Origin: Martelella sp. HB161492
GTDB lineage: Bacteria; Pseudomonadota; Alphaproteobacteria; Rhizobiales; Rhizobiaceae
Assembly: GCF_013184775.1 (NCBI RefSeq)
Contig: NZ_JAATVV010000006.1
Location: 186,001 to 250,000 of the forward strand
Length of the DNA: 64,000 bases
Reading direction: 5' to 3'
The notes under the pieces: generated by a model
Told to the model about the DNA's origin: nothing
The model's database searches: none
Seen by the model: the letters and a program-made list of their open reading frames with translations, nothing else
Made by a program: the position numbers and the translations under genes
Shown here: positions 36,091 through 45,386 of the stretch, in pieces
How the letters are laid out: each line of letters begins with the position of its first letter
Position numbering within the stretch: the stretch's first letter is position 1

Positions 36091-37242
36091 ATGTACCGGA
36101 CTGTCATTGTCGATACGCATATTCTTGTTCTCAACCTGCCCTGCGAAAATGCGCCGCCAGCGCCGGCGCCGCACCGGAGCGACAGGGCAGAACTGCCGGC
36201 GCGGAAGACGGGCGCTCTGCCCGAAAGGAAGCAGCGCTGGAAACGGATGCTGCCGGCCGCGGCGGCATTTTTCGGCGCCGTTCTGGCCCTTGTCCCCGTT
36301 GCCAGAGCGGGGGACGAAATTCTGAATGTCTCTTACGACCCGACGCGCGAATTCTATCGTCAGTATGACGAACTCTTCAGCGCGTGGTGGCAAGGTCAGG
36401 GCCATGAGGCGGTGACCATTCGCCAGTCCCATGGCGGCTCCGGCGGGCAGGCACGGGCGGTGATCGATGGATTGGATGCAACGGTCGTCACGCTTGCCCT
36501 TTCAGCCGATATTTCCGCAATCGCCGAAAAGAGCGGCAAGATCCCTGAAGACTGGCAGTCCCGCCTGCCGCATAATTCCGCGCCCTATACCTCGACCATC
36601 GTGTTTCTGGTGCGGGCCGGCAATCCCAAGAACATCCACGACTGGCCGGATCTCATTCGCAGCGATGTTCAGGTGATCACGCCGAACCCGAAGACTTCGG
36701 GCGGCGCACGCTGGAATTTCATGGCCGCATGGGCCTTTGCGCTGCGGCAGAATGACGGTGACGAGGGCAAGGCCCGCGCCTATATGCAAAAGCTTTTCGC
36801 CAATGTTCCCGTGCTCGATACCGGTGCGCGCGGCGCCACCAATACCTTCGCCCAGCGCGGCATTGGCGATGTGCTGATCGCCTGGGAAAACGAGGCCTTC
36901 CTGGCGAAGGCGGAGCAGGGGGGCGACGCCTTCGAGATTGTGGTTCCCTCCCTTTCGATCCTGGCCGAGCCGCCGGTCGCGCTGGTTGATGGCAACATCC
37001 ATTCGCAAAGCCAGCATGAGGCAGCAGAGGCCTATCTGCAGCATCTCTACAGTCCCGAGGCGCAGGCGCTGGCGCTCAAGAACTACTACCGCGCCTGGGA
37101 TGTGTCTGCGGCGGCTGCAGAAGACGTGGCCCGGTTCCCCGATGTCGAACGCGTATCCATTGATGATTTCGGCGGCTGGGACGCAGTGCAGCCGGTCTTT
37201 TTCGCCGATGGTGGTGTATTCGACCAGATCTATGGGGGCTAG
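36091..37242 (+). CDS. cysP: Sulfate ABC transporter substrate-binding protein (Sbp/CysP type)
   Basis: Periplasmic sulfate-binding protein. The mature part has the family motifs LNVSYDPTREFY, SHGGSGGQARAVIDGLDA, and PNPKTSGGARWNFMAAW, with residues that contact sulfate. The signal peptide (RMLPAAAAFFGAVLALVPVARAG) lies unusually far inside, at about residues 52-74 from the start at 36091, after an N-terminal extension rich in Pro, Arg and Glu. AGGGGA lies about 7 bp before 36091; upstream ATGs at 36085 and 36058 are alternatives, and a start near 36247 would give a normal length. Followed by cysT with a GTG/ATG just after the stop. Confidence 0.88.
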   Translation: MYRTVIVDTHILVLNLPCENAPPAPAPHRSDRAELPARKTGALPERKQRWKRMLPAAAAFFGAVLALVPVARAGDEILNVSYDPTREFYRQYDELFSAWWQGQGHEAVTIRQSHGGSGGQARAVIDGLDATVVTLALSADISAIAEKSGKIPEDWQSRLPHNSAPYTSTIVFLVRAGNPKNIHDWPDLIRSDVQVITPNPKTSGGARWNFMAAWAFALRQNDGDEGKARAYMQKLFANVPVLDTGARGATNTFAQRGIGDVLIAWENEAFLAKAEQGGDAFEIVVPSLSILAEPPVALVDGNIHSQSQHEAAEAYLQHLYSPEAQALALKNYYRAWDVSAAAAEDVARFPDVERVSIDDFGGWDAVQPVFFADGGVFDQIYGG

Positions 37243-37244
37243 TG

Positions 37245-38084
37245 ATGCGCTCGATCCCGTTTCGAACGCCATCGCCGCTGCCCGGCTTCACGCTCAGCCT
37301 CGCCATCACGCTGAGCTTTCTGTCCGTCATCGTGCTCCTGCCGCTCTCGGCCCTTCTGGGACGCGGCGTGATGATCGGTCCTGCCGATCTCTGGTCGATG
37401 ATCAACACAAAGCGGGTCTGGTCGGCGCTGACCCTGTCCTTTCGCGCCGCGCTGATCGCCTCGCTCTTCAATCTGGTTTTCGGCCTCGCTCTGGCCTGGG
37501 TTCTGGTTCGCTACCGGTTCTGGGGGCGGCGCCTGATTGATGCCGCGGTCGATCTGCCATTTGCCCTGCCGACGGCCGTCGCCGGCATTGCCCTGACAAG
37601 TCTTTATGCCCCGACCGGCGTGTTCGGGGCGGTGGCTGGCCGGCTCGGCATCCGCATCGCCTATACCGAAGTCGGGATCTGGATTGCACTCGTCTTTGTC
37701 GGGCTGCCTTTTGTTGTCAGAAGCGTGCAGCCGATGATCGAGGAGATCGACAGGGAATGGGAAGAGGCGAGCGCAACACTCGGTGCCAGCCGGGCCTATA
37801 CGCTGCGGCGCGTGGTCTTGCCGGTGTTGATGCCGGCACTTCTGACGGGCTTTTCCCTCGCTATGGCGCGCTCTGTCGGCGAATATGGATCGGTCATCTT
37901 CATCGCCGGCAACCTGCCCAACCGGACGGAGATCGCGCCGCTCCTGATCGTCATCCGGCTGGAAGAGTTCAACTATGATGCGGCGACCGCAATCGGCATT
38001 GCCATGCTGATCATCGCCTTCGCCATTCTCCTGTCGCTCAATGCGCTGCAGGTGTGGAACAGACGGAGGATCGGCAATGGCTGA
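37245..38084 (+). CDS. cysT: Sulfate ABC transporter permease CysT
   Basis: Inner-membrane permease of about 279 residues with six helices. The EAA-type loop reads EEASATLGASRAYTLRRVVLPVLMP near residues 172-196, followed by FSLAMARSVGEYGSVIFIAGNLPNRTEIAPLLI, the classical CysT/CysW signature. GGGGGC precedes the ATG, which begins 3 bp after the TAG of the binding-protein gene. It overlaps cysW by 8 bp and forms the channel with it. Confidence 0.92.
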   Translation: MRSIPFRTPSPLPGFTLSLAITLSFLSVIVLLPLSALLGRGVMIGPADLWSMINTKRVWSALTLSFRAALIASLFNLVFGLALAWVLVRYRFWGRRLIDAAVDLPFALPTAVAGIALTSLYAPTGVFGAVAGRLGIRIAYTEVGIWIALVFVGLPFVVRSVQPMIEEIDREWEEASATLGASRAYTLRRVVLPVLMPALLTGFSLAMARSVGEYGSVIFIAGNLPNRTEIAPLLIVIRLEEFNYDAATAIGIAMLIIAFAILLSLNALQVWNRRRIGNG

Positions 38085-38943
38085 TATCAACGCCGCTGTC
38101 GGGTCGGGACCGGTGACGGGCGAGAGAGCTGCCACCCGCATCATGCTGATCTGCATCGTGGTGCTGTTTGTCATCATCATGCTCCTCGCACCGCTTGCCG
38201 TGATCTTTGCCTCGGCCCTGTCCCAGGGCCTGGCTGTTGCCGTCGCCGCCATCATGACACCGGATGCGCTGAGCGCGATCCGGCTGACGCTGACGATTGC
38301 CGCCATCGCCATACCCCTGAACATCGTCTTCGGCCTCGCGGCAGCCTGGTCCATCGCCAAGTTCGACTTTCGCGGAAAATCCATGCTGATCACGCTGATT
38401 GATCTGCCTTTCTCGGTTTCTCCGGTCGTGGCGGGGCTGGCGCTCATTCTGGTCTATGGCAGCCACGGCCTGTTCGGCGCCTGGCTTCATGATCATGACA
38501 TCGCGATCGTCTTTGCCTTTCCCGGCATCCTTCTGGCCTCCCTTTTCGTCACCTTCCCCTTCATTGCCCGCGAGCTTATTCCGGTCATGCAGGAGCAGGG
38601 GACGTCGGAAGAGGAGGCGGCCCTGACACTTGGTGCGTCCGGCTGGCGCGTCCTGCGCACGGTGACGCTGCCGAATATCCGCTGGGCACTGCTCTACGGC
38701 GTGCTGCTTTCCAACGCCCGCGCCATGGGTGAATTTGGTGCAGTCGCGGTGATTTCGGGAAAGATTCGCGGCGAGACGGCAACCATGCCGATCATGATCG
38801 AGATGCTCTACAATGAGTATCTCACCGCCGCCGCCTTTTCGCTTTCGGCGCTTCTGGCGCTTCTGGCGCTCGTCACCCTGGCGCTGAAATCCATGCTTGA
38901 ACATCGTTATGCCGGCGAGCTGGCCGCAACGCGCCGGCCCTGA
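38077..38943 (+). CDS. cysW: Sulfate ABC transporter permease CysW
   Basis: Inner-membrane permease of about 288 residues. The start at 38077 has GGAGG about 8 bp upstream; an earlier ATG at 38041 lies inside cysT and lacks one. The EAA loop [26 protein letters not shown] and the motif [22 protein letters not shown] are typical for CysW. The partner permease is CysT, and the ATPase gene follows after 10 bp. Confidence 0.92.
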   Translation: MADINAAVGSGPVTGERAATRIMLICIVVLFVIIMLLAPLAVIFASALSQGLAVAVAAIMTPDALSAIRLTLTIAAIAIPLNIVFGLAAAWSIAKFDFRGKSMLITLIDLPFSVSPVVAGLALILVYGSHGLFGAWLHDHDIAIVFAFPGILLASLFVTFPFIARELIPVMQEQGTSEEEAALTLGASGWRVLRTVTLPNIRWALLYGVLLSNARAMGEFGAVAVISGKIRGETATMPIMIEMLYNEYLTAAAFSLSALLALLALVTLALKSMLEHRYAGELAATRRP

Positions 38944-38953
38944 GGAGGTTTTC

Positions 38954-39673
38954 ATGAATATCGAGATTGATGAGCTTGCCAAGGAATTCGCCACGACCCG
39001 GGCGCTTCATCCGGTGTCGCTTTCAATCCCCTCCGGTGCGCTTGTGGCGCTGCTCGGGCCATCCGGCTCCGGCAAGACAACCCTGCTCAGAATTCTTGGC
39101 GGTCTGGAGGTCCAGACCTCGGGGCGGGTGCTGTTTGACGGAGAGGATGCGACGGGACTGAGCGTGCAGATGCGCCGGGCTGGCTTCGTGTTTCAGCACT
39201 ATGCCCTGTTCCGGCACATGACCGTCTTTGAAAACATCGCCTATGGTCTGAGGGCAAGGAAGCGCCGGGAAAGACCGGGCGAGGCCGAAATTGCGCGCCG
39301 GGTGAACCGGTTGCTGGCATTGATCCAGCTGCCGGATATCGGCGCGCGTTATCCGATACAGCTTTCGGGCGGACAGCGCCAGCGGGTGGCCCTTGCCCGG
39401 GCGCTCGCCATCGAACCGCGCATGCTGTTGCTGGATGAACCCTTCGGTGCGCTTGATGCCAAGGTGCGCAAGGAACTGCGCCGGGGCCTTCGCGATATTC
39501 ATGACGCAACCGGGCTGACGACCATTTTCGTCACCCATGATCAGGAAGAGGCCATGGAACTCGCCGATCTCCTGGTGGTCATGTCGATGGGGCGGATCGA
39601 GCAGATCGGCCGCCCGGCCGATATCCGTGCAAGACCCGCCTCGGAGTTCGTGCGTGCCTTTACCACCGCATGA
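38954..39673 (+). CDS. cysA: Sulfate ABC transporter ATP-binding protein CysA (short form)
   Basis: ATPase of 239 residues. Walker [10 protein letters not shown] (about 35-43), signature LSGGQRQR, Walker [12 protein letters not shown] and [13 protein letters not shown] are intact. CysA proteins are usually about 340-360 residues; here the protein ends at FVRAFTTA, where the TOBE/regulatory domain would begin. The following 200 bp show no clear remnant of that domain in any frame. It may be a natural short form lacking substrate-linked regulation or a recent truncation. GAGGAGG before the ATG at 38954 supports this start over an ATG at 38897. Confidence 0.88.
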   Translation: MNIEIDELAKEFATTRALHPVSLSIPSGALVALLGPSGSGKTTLLRILGGLEVQTSGRVLFDGEDATGLSVQMRRAGFVFQHYALFRHMTVFENIAYGLRARKRRERPGEAEIARRVNRLLALIQLPDIGARYPIQLSGGQRQRVALARALAIEPRMLLLDEPFGALDAKVRKELRRGLRDIHDATGLTTIFVTHDQEEAMELADLLVVMSMGRIEQIGRPADIRARPASEFVRAFTTA

Positions 39674-39874
39674 CGCCGGCAGGGGTCATGGGACGCCGCA
39701 ACAGGCGCAGGTCCTGCCGATTGCCTGAGGCCGATCTGGAAGCGACTGACAAGCGCACCGGGCGCGTGCGGATTTGACGCAACAGCGCCCGGCGGCGGCG
39801 AATGGGCGGGCATTGCGGCTGCGGAGCGGCTGGCCGGAGGAACGAAGAGAGGCATTTTCGCCGAGATGCTTCAC

Positions 39875-40642
39875 TCAGATGGGTTCGCTTGCACCATCCT
39901 TCTTGTTCTGTCTGATACGCACGCCCCGCGCTTCGCTTTCGCCGCACACGGCAAGCAAGGCGACGCGATCTTTCACCCTGATTTCATTATATCGCTGCTC
40001 GATGCAGCCCATATCTCTGAGCCTGCGGAGCGCCCGCTGCAAGGTCGGTTCCGACAGGGCAACCAGTTCCGCCAGCTTGGACTGCGAGATATTGACGGTC
40101 CCGCCCGGATCAGGAGCCTGTTCGAGCTGCAGCAACAGCCGCAGTGCGACACGCCCCTCGGAAGAGCCCATCGCGAGATTGGACAGCAGCAAGAAGGTGG
40201 TCGCAAAATTCTGATAGGTCAGCCGGTAGAATTCCTGGATCAGATCGGGATATGTCTTCAGAAGCCTTCGCAGCTCCGACGCGCGCAAATGCAGCATCGA
40301 GACGTCGCCTGCCGCATAGACTGAAACCAGCCGCCGTGCATTTGTCATAAGCGCAAGGTCCCCGATCCAAAATCCGGCCTCAGCACGATGAAAGGTGAAA
40401 TCCAGCCCGTCCGCACGTGGGATAGACACGTCGATCCCCCCTTCAACAAGGCCATAAACACCATCCGGCAAATCTCCGACCTGATAGATCGCCTCGCCGG
40501 CGGAATAGCGGCGCAGCCGTGCTATGGAGCTGATCAGCATCCGCGCCGGCTCCGTGCATTCAGAATACCATCCCTGACGCGAGACAATATCCAGCGCTGC
40601 CCTAACAGATGCAGGTAAAACGTCTGCGGCCGAAGTTTTCAT
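39875..40642 (-). CDS. Crp/Fnr-family transcriptional regulator
   Basis: A 255-residue regulator with an N-terminal cyclic-nucleotide-binding-like domain (about 35-150: RYSAGEAIYQVGDLPDGVYGLVEGGIDVS, DGLDFTFHRAEAGFWIGDLALM) and a C-terminal winged helix (about 185-235: VNISQSKLAELVALSEPTLQRALRRLRDMG). There is no FNR-type cysteine cluster. It converges on the sulfate operon and is divergent, across 606 bp, from the alkyl sulfatase gene. Position suggests control of sulfur genes or of the alkyl sulfatase; the effector is unknown. Confidence 0.87.
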   Translation of the reverse strand: MKTSAADVLPASVRAALDIVSRQGWYSECTEPARMLISSIARLRRYSAGEAIYQVGDLPDGVYGLVEGGIDVSIPRADGLDFTFHRAEAGFWIGDLALMTNARRLVSVYAAGDVSMLHLRASELRRLLKTYPDLIQEFYRLTYQNFATTFLLLSNLAMGSSEGRVALRLLLQLEQAPDPGGTVNISQSKLAELVALSEPTLQRALRRLRDMGCIEQRYNEIRVKDRVALLAVCGESEARGVRIRQNKKDGASEPI

Positions 40643-41248
40643 TCAGATCCCCTCAAATGATGAGTTCGGCAATCGCTTTCATTGCTACCATGTAAATGGA
40701 TGATTGCTAAGAGCGATATCGGCTGAATTTGTACGCATGAATTGAATTACTCAATACGGCCCCTCAATACCGATCGCTGGCGGCATGAAAACGTTGATAT
40801 TACGCGTATCACTACGTTAGCAGGGAAATCAGAAACTGCAGAAGGTAACCGCCGGCTGAAGGAACAGTTGCACGTCGCGGCGCACCAATCTGGCGATGAC
40901 CACGAAGGGGAAAGGTGGCCGTCGGACTTCAGCGCCCAGGAATGAAGAGAGCTTTCCGACGGCACATGATCTCGATCCGCCTCAGCCTTTACAACGGAAA
41001 TATGACAAAAGTAGCGATTAATTTAAAATCCGTTAACGCTATCATGAATGACAATATTCACAACTTGTTGTACGCTAAAACCAAAATACAAATTCCATAA
41101 TACATAATATTAAATCGACACGATGCATGAATATGCAAACGTGATTGGCGATCAATTCGGCATGGATTTTTTCAGCGTGCCGATCCCAACAGAATTTATT
41201 TCGTTTGCGACAAAAGCTTCAACAGAGAAATAGCGAAGGAGGGAAACA
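40643..41248. other. 606-bp AT-rich intergenic region before alkyl sulfatase gene
   Basis: No supported gene. Two small plus-strand frames (around 40742-40945 and 40915-41100) lack recognisable content. The part from about 40980 to 41240 is strikingly AT-rich for this genome and contains ACAAC-TT-GTTGT at 41060-41071. This is presumably the promoter and control region of the alkyl sulfatase gene and of the divergent Crp-type gene. The TTATA-like stretches do not form a convincing sigma70 pair that I can name. Confidence 0.5.
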
Positions 41249-43327
41249 ATGCTATTTACTCGAGCCCCCAGGCTGGCGCACCGGCTCGAAAATCGGAATC
41301 GATTTTCGAAAAGAACGATGCACAGATTCAATAAGACAGAGCGTCCTGCTGCGCCCAAAAGGACGCACTGCGCTCTGGCTCTGATCGGCGTCACGGCGGC
41401 AAGCCTGGCACTCCCGGCACTGGCACAGGAGGATGCCAGGAAGGACGCGACCGATGTCACCAAGGCGGCAAATTCCGCGCTGCTGACTGAGCTTCCATTC
41501 GATGACACATCCGATTTCGATGCCGCCCATAAGGGCTTCATCGCTCCGCTTCCCACCGCAATGATCACCGGTGAGAGCGGCAATCCGATCTGGAACCCTG
41601 ATCAGTACGGCTTCATCAAGGAAGGGGATGCAGCACCCGACACCGTCAATCCGAGCCTTTGGCGACAGTCTCAGCTCATCAATATATCGGGCCTCTTCGA
41701 GGTCACGGATGGCCTCTACCAGATCCGTAACCTTGATCTCTCCAACATGACAATCGTTGAAGGGGATGAAGGCATCACCGTCATCGATCCGCTCGTTTCG
41801 GCCGAAACGGCGAAGGTCGGCATGGATCTCTACTACAAGAACCGGGGCCAGAAACCGGTCAAGGCCGTTATCTATACCCATAGCCATGTTGATCACTATG
41901 GCGGTGTGCGCGGCGTGATCAGTGAAGATGATGTGACCTCAGGCAAGACCAAAATCTACGCGCCGGATGGCTTCCTCGAAGCCGCGGTTGCCGAAAATGT
42001 CATGGCAGGCACCGCCATGAGCCGTCGCGCCAGCTATATGTACGGCAACCTCCTCAAGTCCGATCCCAAAGGTCAGGTGGGGGCTGGGCTTGGGACCACG
42101 ACGTCGGCCGGTACCGTGACGCTGATTGCTCCGACAGACATCATCACCAAGACCGGACAGAAGGAAGTGATCGACGGGTTGACATATGACTTCCTCATGG
42201 CACCCGGCTCCGAGGCCCCTTCGGAAATGATGTGGTTCATCGAAGAGATGAAGGCGATGGAATCGGCCGAAGATGCGACCCATACCCTGCACAACACCTA
42301 TTCTCTGCGCGGGGCAAAGATCCGCGAGCCATTGCCCTGGTCCAAATATCTCAATGAAGCCCTTGTGTTGTGGGGAGACAAGGTCGAAGTCCTGTTCGCC
42401 CAGCACCACTGGCCGACATGGGGCAATGAGAATGTGACAGCCCTGCTGAAGAGCCAGCGCGATCTGTATCGCTACATCAACGATGAAACGCTTCGCATGG
42501 TCAATCAGGGCATGACAATGCGGGAGATCGCCGAGGCTTTCAAACTGCCGGACAGCCTCGCCAATGTCTGGGCCAACCGCGGCTATTACGGCTCGGTCTA
42601 TCATGATGTGGCGGCAACCTATGTGCTTTATCTCGGCTGGTTCGATGGCAATCCCGCCACGCTGCACGCATTGCCGCCGGTCGCGGCAAGCAAGAACTAC
42701 GTTGACTATATGGGAGGCGCCGATGCCGTCATCGAGAAGGCCAAGGCCTCCTATGACAAGGGCGAATATCGTTGGGTCGCTCAGGTACTCTATCATGTCG
42801 TGTTCGCCGATCCTGAAAATCAGGATGCTCGCAATCTGGAAGCCGATGCATTGGAACAGCTTGGCTATCAGGCAGAATCCGGTCCCTGGCGCAATTTCTA
42901 TCTGACGGGCGCCCAGGAACTCCGCGATGGCGTTCAGAAGCTTCCGACACCGGACACGGCCAGCCCCGATACTGTCCGTGCCATGTCACTGGATCTGCTT
43001 TTCGATTATCTGGGCGTCCGCCTGAACAGCGAAAAGGTCGGCGATGCCCATGTGGTCATCAATTTCGACTTCGACCAGGGCCAGAAGTACCTCGTTGAAC
43101 TGGAAAATGGCGTCCTTAATCACACCGAGGATGCCGCCGCCGACAATCCAGATGTGACCGTCACGCTGTCACGCGAGACGCTCAACAACATCCTGCTCCA
43201 GACCGTGACGGTCGATGGTGCGGTTGAAAAAGGCGATATCAAGATCGATGGGGATCAGGCCAAGTTGAAAGACGTCGTATCCTCGCTCGACAGCTTCAAC
43301 TTCTGGTTCAATATCGTCACCCCCTGA
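41249..43327 (+). CDS. Alkyl sulfatase (SdsA1/BDS1 type, metallo-beta-lactamase fold), exported
   Basis: A 692-residue enzyme that hydrolyses primary alkyl sulfates to alcohol and sulfate. The binuclear-zinc motif is THSHVDHYGG (His211, His213, Asp215, His216); further ligand-region segments are AEDATHTLHNTYSLRG and LFAQHHWPTWGN. A dimerisation domain follows the core and the last 125 residues are SCP2-like. The first 60 residues hold a signal peptide (hydrophobic core CALALIGVTAASLALPALAQ at about 41-60), preceded by a basic extension. GAAGGAGGG just before 41249 supports this start. Codons about 10-43 lie inside a dispersed repeat (see 41278-41377). It would supply sulfate to the neighbouring CysTWA importer. 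Confidence 0.9.
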   Translation: MLFTRAPRLAHRLENRNRFSKRTMHRFNKTERPAAPKRTHCALALIGVTAASLALPALAQEDARKDATDVTKAANSALLTELPFDDTSDFDAAHKGFIAPLPTAMITGESGNPIWNPDQYGFIKEGDAAPDTVNPSLWRQSQLINISGLFEVTDGLYQIRNLDLSNMTIVEGDEGITVIDPLVSAETAKVGMDLYYKNRGQKPVKAVIYTHSHVDHYGGVRGVISEDDVTSGKTKIYAPDGFLEAAVAENVMAGTAMSRRASYMYGNLLKSDPKGQVGAGLGTTTSAGTVTLIAPTDIITKTGQKEVIDGLTYDFLMAPGSEAPSEMMWFIEEMKAMESAEDATHTLHNTYSLRGAKIREPLPWSKYLNEALVLWGDKVEVLFAQHHWPTWGNENVTALLKSQRDLYRYINDETLRMVNQGMTMREIAEAFKLPDSLANVWANRGYYGSVYHDVAATYVLYLGWFDGNPATLHALPPVAASKNYVDYMGGADAVIEKAKASYDKGEYRWVAQVLYHVVFADPENQDARNLEADALEQLGYQAESGPWRNFYLTGAQELRDGVQKLPTPDTASPDTVRAMSLDLLFDYLGVRLNSEKVGDAHVVINFDFDQGQKYLVELENGVLNHTEDAAADNPDVTVTLSRETLNNILLQTVTVDGAVEKGDIKIDGDQAKLKDVVSSLDSFNFWFNIVTP
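41278..41377. repeat. Dispersed palindromic repeat, copy B, inside alkyl sulfatase N-terminus
   Basis: Aligns without gaps to 8867-8966 at about 77 of 100 positions, sharing ATTTTCGAAAAGAACGATGC and the GAGCGTCCT arm. Here the element is in the reading frame of the alkyl sulfatase gene, adding about 33 codons to the N-terminus, including the start of the signal-peptide hydrophobic region. Confidence 0.75.
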
Positions 43328-43337
43328 CAAGACATCT

Positions 43338-43362
43338 GTGTGCCGTGCTCCGTGCGGCACAC
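43338..43362. terminator. Hairpin between convergent genes
   Basis: GTGTGCCG / CGGCACAC, an 8-bp perfect stem with a 9-base loop, 11 bp after the alkyl sulfatase stop and before the end of the opposing AraC gene. No T-run follows; terminator function is probable for both directions. Confidence 0.5.
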
Positions 43363-43401
43363 GCTCTCCGGCGCTCCGGCACAACCGCCCTGCCCTGCGC
43401 A

Positions 43402-44334
43402 TCAGAAAATCTCGCCCAGATGCTCATGCATCCATTTGACCTCCTCCGTTGCGCTGCGCCGGAAATGGCGCTTGAAGTCGCGGCTGAACTGTGCGGCGCT
43501 GACATATCCGACCGCGGCGGCAATCGCGGAAATGGGCGCATGCCCCCGCGCGATCATGAGCCGGGCTTCGTGGAGCCTCGTGGCCTTGATGTACTGGATT
43601 GGTGTGCTGCCTGTCAGCGCTTTGAAATGGGCGTGGTAGGAAGGAACACTCATGCCGGCCTCGACTGCCAGCCCGCTCACCGACACTGGTTTGCTATAAT
43701 CATCGCGGATTCGCGCGAGGCTCTTTATGATCTTGCCTGCGGCACCATTTTGCAGCAGCGCTGCCGAAAGCGCGCGTCCCTGCGGGCCGACAAGAATGCG
43801 GTAATGCAATTCGCGCACCAGTCCATCTCCAAGAATGGATAGTTCTTCCGGCGAGCAGAGCGCCCGCAAGATACGCAGCAGCACCTCTGCGATCGCCGGC
43901 TCCATAGGGCTCGAAACAAGGCTTTTCGCCTGTATCGGGCGCGCGCTGCGATGCACATCGAGTTCCGCCGCGATTTCGGCGGCAAGGCGCAGATCGAAAT
44001 CCAGATAGATCGCCAGCAGCGGCACCTGCGGACTGGCATTGGATGTCATGCGAAACGGAACAGGAACCGAGACCGCAAGATAATGCTGCGGATCATAGCG
44101 ATAGACCGTCTTTTCCAGAAGCCCCTGCTTGGATCCCTGCAGAACGAAAACCGCACCAGGCCGATAGAGCACCGGCACGTCTTCCAGAACCGCTTCCGAT
44201 CGCAGCAACCGCAAACAAGGCAGGCCGGTGGCATTGTAGCCCGGCTGGGGGGCGAGATGTCCGGCCAGTTCCAGCAACGAAGCCGACACTACACGCTCCA
44301 TCATAGGATTAGGCAACAAATTCATATAATCCAA
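43402..44334 (-). CDS. AraC-family transcriptional regulator (YqhC-like)
   Basis: A 310-residue regulator with an N-terminal AraC_N ligand domain (about 25-175) and a C-terminal double helix-turn-helix (about 215-305: VSVSGLAVEAGMSVPSYHAHFKALTGSTPIQYIKATRLHEAR and ISAIAAAVGYVSAAQFSRDFKRHF). Divergent from the short-chain dehydrogenase at 44401 with 66 bp between starts, the usual layout in which such a regulator activates the neighbouring oxidoreductase in response to aldehydes or related compounds. Confidence 0.9.
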   Translation of the reverse strand: MDYMNLLPNPMMERVVSASLLELAGHLAPQPGYNATGLPCLRLLRSEAVLEDVPVLYRPGAVFVLQGSKQGLLEKTVYRYDPQHYLAVSVPVPFRMTSNASPQVPLLAIYLDFDLRLAAEIAAELDVHRSARPIQAKSLVSSPMEPAIAEVLLRILRALCSPEELSILGDGLVRELHYRILVGPQGRALSAALLQNGAAGKIIKSLARIRDDYSKPVSVSGLAVEAGMSVPSYHAHFKALTGSTPIQYIKATRLHEARLMIARGHAPISAIAAAVGYVSAAQFSRDFKRHFRRSATEEVKWMHEHLGEIF

Positions 44335-44400
44335 CCTATCTGCGGCATTTCATGCATACTATCTGTCAATCCAGACAAGCAAGCAAGTCAGGATTGAACC

Positions 44401-45228
44401 ATGAAAAGCAAAATCTTCTTCATCACCGGCGCCAATTCGGGGTTCGGCTTTGCCACCGCGCAAGCCGCCGTGGAAGCCGGGCACACGGTTATCGGCACTG
44501 TTCGCTCGGAAGCGTCCAGGGCCTCACTTCAGACGCGTCTTCCGCAGGTCAGGACCGTTCTGTGCGACGTTACCGCGTTCGACCGGATCCCCGAGATTGT
44601 CGCCAAGGCCGAGGCAGAATTCGGCATGGTCGACATATTGTTCAACAATGCAGGATACGGCCATGAAGGTGTGCTTGAGGAATCGCCGCTTGATGAGATG
44701 GGCAAGCAATTCGACGTCAACCTGTTCGGCGCGGTTGCCATTGCCAAAGCTTTCCTGCCGCGCTTTCGTGAACGCCGCCGCGGTTTTATCATCAATGTGA
44801 CATCCATGGGCGGCATGATCACAATGCCCGGAATTGCCTATTATTGCGGCAGCAAATTCGCGCTTCAGGGGATTTCCGAAGTTATGAGGGCAGAAATGGC
44901 GCCGTTCGGTGTCCATGTCACAGCATTGTGCCCCGGCTCTTTCCGGACGGATTGGGCAGGCCGCTCCATGATCCGCACAGAGCGCTCAATCGCGGATTAT
45001 GACGCGCTCTTCGACCCGATCCGCACAGCGCGTCAGGACAAGAGTGGCAAACAGCTTGGCGATCCGCAAAAACTGGCCGCCGCCGTGATGACGCTCGTAG
45101 AGGCAGAAAATCCGCCGCCACAGCTTTTGCTCGGCAGCGATGCACTCAAACTGGTTACGGATCGGATCGAACGGCTGCGACAGGAAATAGCAGAATGGGA
45201 AGATTTGACCGTGTCGACGGACGGCTGA
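44401..45228 (+). CDS. Short-chain dehydrogenase/reductase
   Basis: A 275-residue SDR. The cofactor motif TGANSGFG (9-16) is in the N-terminal Rossmann fold and NNAGYG follows at about 82-87; the catalytic Tyr-x-x-x-Lys lies in YYCGSKFAL. A serine earlier in VTSMGG completes the triad. It belongs to the classical SDR group, acting on an unknown alcohol or carbonyl. AGGA about 9 bp before the ATG supports the start. Control by the divergent AraC protein is inferred. Confidence 0.9.
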   Translation: MKSKIFFITGANSGFGFATAQAAVEAGHTVIGTVRSEASRASLQTRLPQVRTVLCDVTAFDRIPEIVAKAEAEFGMVDILFNNAGYGHEGVLEESPLDEMGKQFDVNLFGAVAIAKAFLPRFRERRRGFIINVTSMGGMITMPGIAYYCGSKFALQGISEVMRAEMAPFGVHVTALCPGSFRTDWAGRSMIRTERSIADYDALFDPIRTARQDKSGKQLGDPQKLAAAVMTLVEAENPPPQLLLGSDALKLVTDRIERLRQEIAEWEDLTVSTDG

Positions 45229-45386
45229 AACGGGCCGACCGGCAGTGCCCTCCCCGCACCGCCCTGGGCGCGTTCGTCGCAGAACCGGAAGACACCGATC
45301 TTCCGCTTCTGCCGGCGGTTTCAGAAACAGCGACCGCGTTACGGTGCGCTCCGCCCTTGATGAAACGGTAGAAGTCACCCGCGATT

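Noticed and set aside
39674-39874. A frameshifted C-terminal domain of CysA
   Set aside because: I read all frames after the stop and found no TOBE-like motif, so I did not call a pseudogene extension.
40742-41100. Two small plus-strand open frames in the intergenic region before the alkyl sulfatase gene
   Set aside because: They have no ribosome-binding site, low-complexity or unrecognisable products, and overlap the AT-rich control region.
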